64,000 bases of DNA, taken from assembly GCA_050084515.1 (NCBI GenBank), contig CM114272.1, forward strand, positions 39,928,001 to 39,992,000, read 5' to 3'. This document shows, piece by piece, positions 57,187 through 64,000 of the stretch. The position numbers and the translations under genes are program-made. Each line of letters opens with the position of its first letter. Position 1 is the first letter of the stretch. Below the pieces are notes generated by a model. That model did no database searches. It saw only the letters and a list, made by a program, of their open reading frames with translations, and was not told the DNA's origin. This DNA is from Blasia pusilla. Its lineage: Eukaryota; Marchantiophyta; Marchantiopsida; Blasiales.

Positions 57187-58269
57187 CTACTGTCTTGGAC
57201 CTATGCCAAGACCCTTCAGATGTCGGTGAAGTTGATCTCCGCTCAAGGCTTTCGTAAAGATGTCTGCACGGTTATCCTCTGTTGGATAATAGACTAACTT
57301 CAAAACCTCTCTCTCGATCAATTCACGAACAAAGTGGTACTGGATCTCTATGTGCTTTGTACGAGCATGAAACACAGGATTATGTGCTATGGCAATGCAA
57401 CTCTGATTATCACACCACATTACAGTAGCACTTTCTGGTGCTTCTCCTATGTTCTCCAATATCCATCTCAACCATACTGCTTCACAAGAAGCATAACAAG
57501 CCGCCTTGTACTCTGCCTCGGTAGAAGAAAAAGCCATTGTAGGTTGCTTCTTGCTGACCCATGACACCACACCTGATCCTACCAAGAAGCAATAACCCGA
57601 AATTGATCTTCGAGAATCTGAATCTCCTGCCCAATCTGAGTCACAAAAATCTGTCATTTCCGTCCCTCCTCCATAGGTGATGCCGTACTCGATAGTGCCT
57701 TTGATGTACTTCAACACACGCATCCGTGCCTTCCAATGGTTCTCACGAGGCTTAGTTGAGAACCTACTCAACACTCCCACAAATGAAGCTAATGTCAGTC
57801 TCTTGTTACACAAAAATATCAAACTGCCTACAAGCTTTCTGTACAACTTTTCATCTACCAATGGTGAAACATCCTCCATCGAGAGTTTCAACTCTACCTC
57901 CATTGGCGAGACCACTGCCTTACACTCGGTCATCCGGAATGCCTTCAAGATTTCTCTAGCATACTTCTGCTGAGAGAGAAAAATAGAATCTGATTGTTGC
58001 CAAATTTCCAATCCTATAAAGTAGTGCAAAAGACCTAAATCTGACATTTCAAACTCAGATTTCAACACTCCCTTCATTTTCTCTATTTTCTTAATGTGGT
58101 CTCCTGTGATGATCAGATCATCCACATACAAGACTATCAACATATACATCCCATCTTCGCAAAACACATACAAATTTGCTTCTGAAGGACTCTTGACGAG
58201 ACCCTTCTCTCGAAAGAATGTATCTATTCGTTGATACCATACCCTTGGGGCTTGCTTCAACCCATACAA
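57187..58269 (-). CDS. Copia-C reverse transcriptase palm and RNase H
   Basis: An open 360-codon frame: MYGLKQAPRVWYQRID, LIVLYVDDLIITGD (catalytic YVDD), SPMEVELKLSMED, FCDSDWAGDSDSRRSISGYC, SSTEAEYKAACYASCEAVWL, FHARTKHIEIQYHFVREL and ADIFTKALSGDQLHRHLKGLG. This is the intact C-terminal half of a copia polyprotein. Upstream pol is frameshifted, so it is not expressed as a full protein. It is the longest undamaged transposon frame on this side of the window. Confidence 0.93.
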   Translation of the reverse strand: MYGLKQAPRVWYQRIDTFFREKGLVKSPSEANLYVFCEDGMYMLIVLYVDDLIITGDHIKKIEKMKGVLKSEFEMSDLGLLHYFIGLEIWQQSDSIFLSQQKYAREILKAFRMTECKAVVSPMEVELKLSMEDVSPLVDEKLYRKLVGSLIFLCNKRLTLASFVGVLSRFSTKPRENHWKARMRVLKYIKGTIEYGITYGGGTEMTDFCDSDWAGDSDSRRSISGYCFLVGSGVVSWVSKKQPTMAFSSTEAEYKAACYASCEAVWLRWILENIGEAPESATVMWCDNQSCIAIAHNPVFHARTKHIEIQYHFVRELIEREVLKLVYYPTEDNRADIFTKALSGDQLHRHLKGLGIGPRQ

Positions 58270-58419
58270 TGCTCAATGAAGTAAACAAACTTTCTCTTCT
58301 GATCCGGGTGTCTCAAAACCTGGTGGTTGAGAAACATATACCTCCTCCTTGAGACTCCCGTTTGAAAAGCGGACTTCACATCATTGGTATACTGAGGCCA
58401 ACGTCTTGTTCCGCAACCG

Positions 58420-59729
58420 CTAGAACAATTGAATGGTTGTCATCCTTGCAGTGGGAGCAAAAGTCTCATAGTAGTCAAAACCTTCGATTTGTGAGCATCC
58501 TTGTGCGACCAACCTCGCTTTGAATTTATCCAATGTACCGTCCGACTTGAACTTGGTCTTGTACACCCACTTGGTACGTATTATCTTCCTGTCCTTTGGC
58601 TTTTCAACCAAAGTCCAAGTTTCATTTCTCTGAATAGCGTCCATCTCCATCTGCATGGCCTCTCTCCATAGAGGATGAGCCAGGGCCTCATCCAAGCATG
58701 ATGGCTCTTCCACCTTCAAGACCTCTGTCATCAGGGCCATGTTGACGAGATGTGCGGAAGCTCTATTCTGCTCCTCTAGTCTCTTGGATCTCCTTGGATG
58801 TGTAACAACTTCATCGATTCTTTGGTGGATCCTTACCATCCAAGAGCTGCTTTATCCACTTAGGGTATGACGACCGTAGTGGAAGAGCAGGTTGCTCTTT
58901 GTAATCATCACCAAATTCTTCTTGTTGATGATCTGGTGTAAACATTTGTGGTGTGCTCTGGTGGGTTATCTCTTCGTTTGATGATAATGTGGACGGACCA
59001 CTGATATCCGCCACTTGACGAGGCTGTTCCTCGAACACCACATCACGACTCACAAGCATCTTCTTTTCCTCAAGACACCAAAGGCGATAAGCTTTAGACT
59101 CATCATTGTATCCTATAAAGATGCACTTCCTGCTCTTGGACTCCAGCTTGGTCCTGGATGCTTCAGAATATGTACAAAACACTCACTACCAAAAGTCCTA
59201 AAATGTTGGTGATGGTACCTTACCCGAGTATGATTGATGAGAGTCATGCCTTGCAATCGACTTGGTAGCACTTCTATTTAGAATGTATCTGGCAAGATAA
59301 TGCTTCAGCCCAAAATCCTTCTGTCAAACCTTTTGCTTTCATCATACATCTTGCCATCTCCACCACTGTACGGTTTCAACGCTCAACAACTCCATTTTGT
59401 TGTGGTGTATGTATCGTGGTTAACTGTCGCTTGATTCCATGCTCTCCCAAATATTTGTTGAATTGTGTTGATAAGAATTCTCCTCCTCGATCGGTGCGAA
59501 GCTTTTGTACCTTCTTTCCTGTCTCATTCTCAACCAGCTTGTGGCATACTTTAAATTTTCCAAAAGCACTTGCCTTATCACGAAGGAAATACACCCACAT
59601 CTTCCTACTATAATCGTCGACAACTAAAAAGAAGTAGGAAGAACCACCTAATGCTACTGTTCTCATTTTACCACAGAGATCAGCATGTATCAACTCTAGA
59701 GGAGCCTTTGCCCTATTGCTGGTCTTCAC
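58420..59729 (-). pseudogene. Copia-C integrase and RT N-terminal part
   Basis: Frames 59729-59376 (LELIHADLCGKMRT, VVDDYSRKMWVYFLRDK, LRTDRGGEFLSTQFNKYL, TPQQNGVVER), 59182-58811 (SRKCIFIGYNDESKAYRLW) and 58839-58420 (EAMQMEMDAIQRNETWTLVE, KWVYKTKFKSDGTLDKFKAR). Stops and shifts occur near 59370-59190 and 58400. All belong to Ty1/copia integrase and RT. Confidence 0.92.
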
Positions 59730-60985
59730 AGTCTTCGTGCTCTCCGCAGTCTTCGCAGTCCTATCTGCGCGAAGACTCTTATCTTTTTGTCACCACGAAG
59801 AGTCCTCCTTGCGATTTCCTTTCAATCCGCTTTCTTCAAAAACATTCTTTCTATTTCCTATTCTTTATACACATTTATGCTTTGTGAAAACTCTTTGATT
59901 TCTCTTCTTCTTCCTCTTCCTTCTTAGAGTTCTTAGTATTTGCTCTTGGGTCTTCGATCTTTGTTCTTTGTACCCAATCTTCGCACAAAGATTACCTTCA
60001 GTCTTTTTTTTTTACAAATAACCTTTTCCTAGTCTTCGTTGACAGTCTTGACCACTATTCCTACTGCGGTCTTCCTTGCGAAGTACTTGCGCTTCTTACT
60101 CTAACTTCTTTTCCTGTCTTTTCTTACTTTTACACAATTCTCACTCTTCCAAGATAGTTGTCATATCTTTTAGGATAGATCAATGAGATCTAGTAGAGCA
60201 TCTTTGTGAGTAATGGAGGACATGCTCAGTAGGTCGAGGATGATCTGGTGAGACCCCGGGAAACCTGAGAGAGTAGGTTTCCCCTTCGTTTTGGCTCATT
60301 TGGAGCCATATTGAGGAACTTACTATTTTAGGTAAGTGCCATTTTGAATATATGATCAATTTTCTATTTTTCGTAACTATCCCTTGACCTCCTACATCAG
60401 GTGAAGAGCCAAGGAGGTGACTTGGGAGCATAGGTTACCATGGAGAGATCTTGGGAGAGGGGAGGGGTATACCTCAAGGAGAGAGAGCTTGAGAGCTCAT
60501 TCTCTCTTTGTTGAACCTCTTGGCATGAGGCGGCGGAGCTCTGGTCTTGCTTTCCTTGTGTGTGTAACCCAAGCCTCTCATTAGGAGAGTGGGTTTGGTT
60601 TAACATTGAGAGAGACATGTGAGAGTGCACACAGGTGAGAACTATGATGTTGTGAGAGAGATTGGATCTTATTTTTTTGGAGATATTTTGGTACTTCTTG
60701 TCTCGTTGTTTGGATGCTATGAGTTGGCATGGGATCGTGCGTATTTGTGTGTGTGTTTGGTGATAGCAATGTTTTTTGTGTAGCGATGTGTATGCGCACG
60801 ACATAGTCCTTAATCTCTTAGTATCTCCTGTCCTCTCATCAGAGTTCTGTCAGTCAATGTTTTCACACAATTTTAGTAAAGTACGCCTCTTTATTTCCGG
60901 TATTGAATCTTTAGTCTTCACTCAAGGAAGACTACTGTACAAAAATTTCTCTTTCTGACAAAATTTAAAGAACGTGGGCACTACA
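59722..60985. mobile_element. Family F LTR, copy d, truncated and interrupted
   Basis: It matches the second half of 52259-53748, for example GCGAAGACTCTTATC and the end GGGCACTACA at 60985. Its first part is missing at the copia-C join. A separate insertion splits it at 60159-60802. No genes are present. Confidence 0.75.
60159..60802. mobile_element. 644-bp insertion with ATAGT duplication
   Basis: This interrupts family F copy d. It starts TGTCATATC and ends GCGCACGAC(A), with ATAGT at 60154-60158 and 60803-60807. If the last A belongs to the element, the ends are TG..CA with a 4-bp TAGT repeat. Removing it restores alignment with 53570-53600. It is probably a small solo LTR or a non-autonomous element. 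Reading frames inside are incidental. Confidence 0.7.
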
Positions 60986-62201
60986 ACATTGCTATTTTGA
61001 TTTGTAGCCGATCTACACGATAGATCAAGTTGATGGAGGTATCCTAACCTAGACATATCCTCGAAAATTGTAAAACATTGAGTTGTAGAGTCTTACTTGA
61101 AAATGACAAACATAAGAAGTCTTCATAAATGTGAAAATGTAGCTCTTGTCATGTCCTAGCTCACGTAGGATAAATCCATCCAACTAATTTCTTGGAGCTT
61201 CAACTCATACTTCAATATAATTTCACTAACTCCTAAACAGATGTCCAAGATTCTTGAAGTTCCAAATTCTTCTGACATTCCACATCCTGCTCATTTCACT
61301 TATGGGCACCATGTGTCGGTTCTCAAAACTCCCTAATTTGAGTCTCTATCTTTTGTACATCTAATGACGACTATTAAAAACACATGGATTTTCAATGCTA
61401 AATTCTGAACTCCAAACCTTTGAGCTAGTCTCATTTTATGTCTATCCCAGGTTGAGAGTGATAACAACTAATAGGAAGTTCTTTGGATTCCGTTGTATCA
61501 TATACATACCTGTATTGCTACAGGAGAGTCAATCTTGACCACAATTCTGTTATCTCTGGTCTTGATTTACATTTTGTCTCCTATTTTAGATTCTTTTCTT
61601 TTCATGTCCATAAATTAACCACTGTAATGTGCAAAGCAAGTCGGTTCTACCAGTGCTCCAGTCACAAATTTAGGTATGTTCACCATTCACAAGTTCATCA
61701 ATTAAGTTTTGCTTGAACTTGGACTACTTCCTTGTATGTTTACACAATCTTGTTGTACCTGTAGTCTATTATGAGCCTCCATTCTCTATATTCCTCTCCT
61801 CACTTCCAGTATTCTACTACGGAGTTTGAGATTTTTTGCTAATACGTACCGGCCAATTATAGTGTCTATTGACTCAAGTATTGTTGTTAAAAAGTCATAA
61901 CTATTACACCAGACTTGTAGTAAGCCTTACCACAAAGTAACCTTACATCACATCACACCTACTTCTGTAAATTCTATTATTCCATCCATATACCAGACCA
62001 ACAAAATGAAATCTGTATGTAGACATAATAAGATGTAAAGCTCATTTCAAGATCCTGCTACATTTCTATTTTACCAACAACAGGCTTTGACATTGTCATT
62101 GGGGGCAAGTGCAAAAGCCAATGGCTGTTGATAACCACTAGACTTACTTAAGAACTTGGTCCAACATCTTTAGGAAGTCCTTTGCCTTTAATAAGGATAG
62201 G
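60986..62201. other. AT-rich stretch before the Helitron
   Basis: A 77-codon frame at 61483-61716 is protein-like only in patches. It may be non-coding 5' Helitron DNA. No element ends were found. Confidence 0.45.
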
Positions 62202-64000
62202 TTGAGGCTGCAGAGAGTTCATATTCGTGCAAAGATATCCTTGAATAGGAAGCTTGCATGTAGACCTCATTGCTATGGTTGGTCAGCCTCTAGTGAACAC
62301 CTACTGAAATGGAAACATGAATGTTCGAGGACATTAAAAATGCTACAATGCTATGGCTATTGTGGCCAAGTTCTTTACAAGAATCCTTGGAGTAAGATGG
62401 CAATCACCAAGTCTACAACCTACCCGCCATATGCATTATGCAATGGCATTTTGAAAGACTACATTATACCACATCTAGGTTACTTTCATGTTTGTGAATA
62501 GTGTACATCAAGGACACCACAAACTTCCCTTAATGTTTACATGACACATGCCTACATTAGGTGCATCATAAGTGTCAATCCCCTTGAGCTTCAACTTCTG
62601 TCAATTGTAGACTCACTTATAGGTATTCAATCCAAGTACAATGGCTTCCACAAGGGATTTTTCACCGTTTCTTCCCTCCTTGATTCTCCTCTTGTTGGAT
62701 TTAACATTCAGAATCATGATCCTCTTCTTACATTGCAGTTTGGTCATGCTATAAAAGAAAATCTCTCAATTAATATGAGGGTTAACAAGCTATATAAGAC
62801 TTATAAGACATTACTAGAACTTCCACATCCTTTATCTGGTCTAGTTGTTATGCCCTCTAAACCATTGGAAGGTATACTAAAATAATCCTAAGAGAAAGGG
62901 CAGGTCACTCACAACATGCACCACGACCCCTACTATCATGATCTCAATATTTTGCATGATGTGGCCTATTCAATACCTGTTAAGAAAAGAACTTCTGCAG
63001 AAATTGTTGACAATGGAAGCCTATATTTGCATGAGAACTCCTCGACTTGTCTGAGTCTTCTCATCGATAACACATGTACCTCATTAGACCCAGAACTCAC
63101 TATAGAAACGGGTATGTTTCCATTTTTTTCCCATATTTATGTGGGTACTATGCAGGAGACTCTATATTTTCAGACTATATGCGTAACCGTTCAAGACAAT
63201 TATTCATCGTATTCTCTCTCTATAAACCATACTCCTTATTAATGCATCAGTTGAGGCAGTCCATAGTGTTATGCTCTACAAGCCGATCCTTCATATTGAA
63301 TCGCGAATTAGACAAACTGAGGAAAGACAAACCCGATCTTCCTAAGGAGGATCTCTATTTCCGCTTACATAGGTACTCCATCAGTCCTCAAATACCAGGT
63401 AGTCCCTCTTGGCATCAAAGAAATTTGAAAGACTTGAAGGCCATGGTCTACAAATGGGGCATGCCTCCTGCGGAATGTGCCAAACTTTTTCACACAAGAT
63501 TGCAATCTTTTCTAACACATTTCATATTTGGTGGTCCAAAGATACTTGGTAGAGTGCTCCATTATTTACTTCCGTATGAACTACAAGGACGTGGCAGCCT
63601 ACATTGCCACATGATACTATGGATTGATGAATCAAATAGAGGGAACATAACATCAAAGATAGTTGCATATATACCCTTAAGTTCTCAGTCCACTCCATCT
63701 ACATCAGATGAGGTGTCAACACTTTCCTCAGATGAACTTCTTTCTCAATATGTGTTAAATAAGCAATTACATAGATATAAATAGGGGGTCTCTATTGTCC
63801 AAAAAAGAATCAGAAACCTTATTTCTGCCTTGGTTTTCCCTCACCTCCAAACAAACAAATTCAGCCGTATTTTGATCCAAAAAAATGAGATAGAACTATT
63901 ATCGACCATCTCTAGATCATTGTAACATAATACCATACCACCCTTTGCTTTTACTACTATGGGGAGCCCACATGAAGATACAACGGGTAACAAACACTGA
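62202..64000 (+). pseudogene. Helitron Rep (HUH endonuclease) region, runs off the window
   Basis: A decayed frame series. 62202-62885 holds N-terminal blocks (VNPLELQLLSIVDSLIGIQS). 63074-63784 holds the Helitron Rep-like domain: GSPSWHQRNLKDLKAMVYKW, then RLQSFLTHFIFGGPKILGRV, then ELQGRGSLHCHMILWIDESN, in which H-C-H occupies the HUH metal motif. Two shifts follow 63783. Then GLYCPKKNQKPYFCLGFPSP and, near 63935-64000, YHPLLLLLWGAHMKIQRVTN continue the family pattern in other frames. The helicase half would lie beyond 64000. Stops at about 62500, 62885 and 63783 show it is inactive. Confidence 0.75.

Larger units (their letters stand above)
56739..59725 (-). mobile_element. Copia-C: Ty1/copia inserted in the LINE, 5' truncated
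   Basis: In plus order: a 3' LTR (56739-57158; complement TGTTGGATTC .. CTCACA), a polypurine tract, RNase H and RT (58269-57187), a linker to RT (58839-58420 and 59182-58811), and the integrase core (59729-59376), which stops at an abrupt join with a family F LTR piece. Its pol differs clearly from copia-A/B. Gag, protease, primer site and 5' LTR are missing. Confidence 0.88.

Noticed and set aside
60397-60804. 135-codon minus-strand frame
   Set aside because: Lies within the 644-bp insertion, low complexity, alternative frames equally open, no known domain.
1-64000. tRNA, rRNA or other structural RNA genes
   Set aside because: Looked for cloverleaf-like arms and conserved tRNA boxes by eye; only primer-site segments complementary to initiator Met tRNA were found.

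Overview
This is a transposon-rich piece of a land-plant nuclear genome. Evidence: two spliced genes with plant-type products (a TRAPPC13-like subunit and a PP4/PPX phosphatase catalytic subunit), GT-AG introns, retrotransposons primed by initiator Met tRNA (TGGTATCAGAGC), a chromodomain Ty3/gypsy family, Ty1/copia elements, LINE remnants, and Helitron and Pif1-type helicase pieces. I cannot name the species. The repeat load and poor recognisability of other genes would suit a non-seed plant, but that is a guess.

Layout. 1-7.1 kb: a broken minus-strand gene of unknown family. It carries tandem and inverted duplications, is split by a solo LTR, and has a likely intron filled with 17 copies of a 27-bp palindrome. 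7.1-12.1 kb: a SWIM zinc-finger fragment, more palindromes, a Pif1/Helitron helicase remnant and a second solo LTR. 13.2-33.0 kb: a nested retrotransposon stack. Gypsy-1 (minus strand, TSD TGTCC) holds an inverted LTR fragment, a solo LTR (TSD CCTGA) and a rearranged pair of copia elements. One of those copias holds gypsy-2 (plus strand, TSD TTTAT). 33.0-34.6 kb: a coding remnant and the C-terminal part of a LINE. 38.1-43.9 kb: the TRAPPC13-like gene. 47.4-50.7 kb: the PP4 catalytic subunit gene, complete in eight exons and convergent with TRAPPC13. 51-64 kb: a tandem duplication, a third solo LTR (TSD GTTGG), an APE-type LINE, a copia element inserted in that LINE, a fourth LTR piece with its own insertion, and a Helitron Rep region running off the window end.

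Only the two cellular genes look intact. PP4c is a Ser/Thr phosphatase and TRAPPC13 belongs to a vesicle-tethering complex; I see no functional link between them. The most unusual feature is the array of 27-bp palindromes at 3328-4344, with about six further copies elsewhere in the first 9 kb. It resembles no repeat family I can name.
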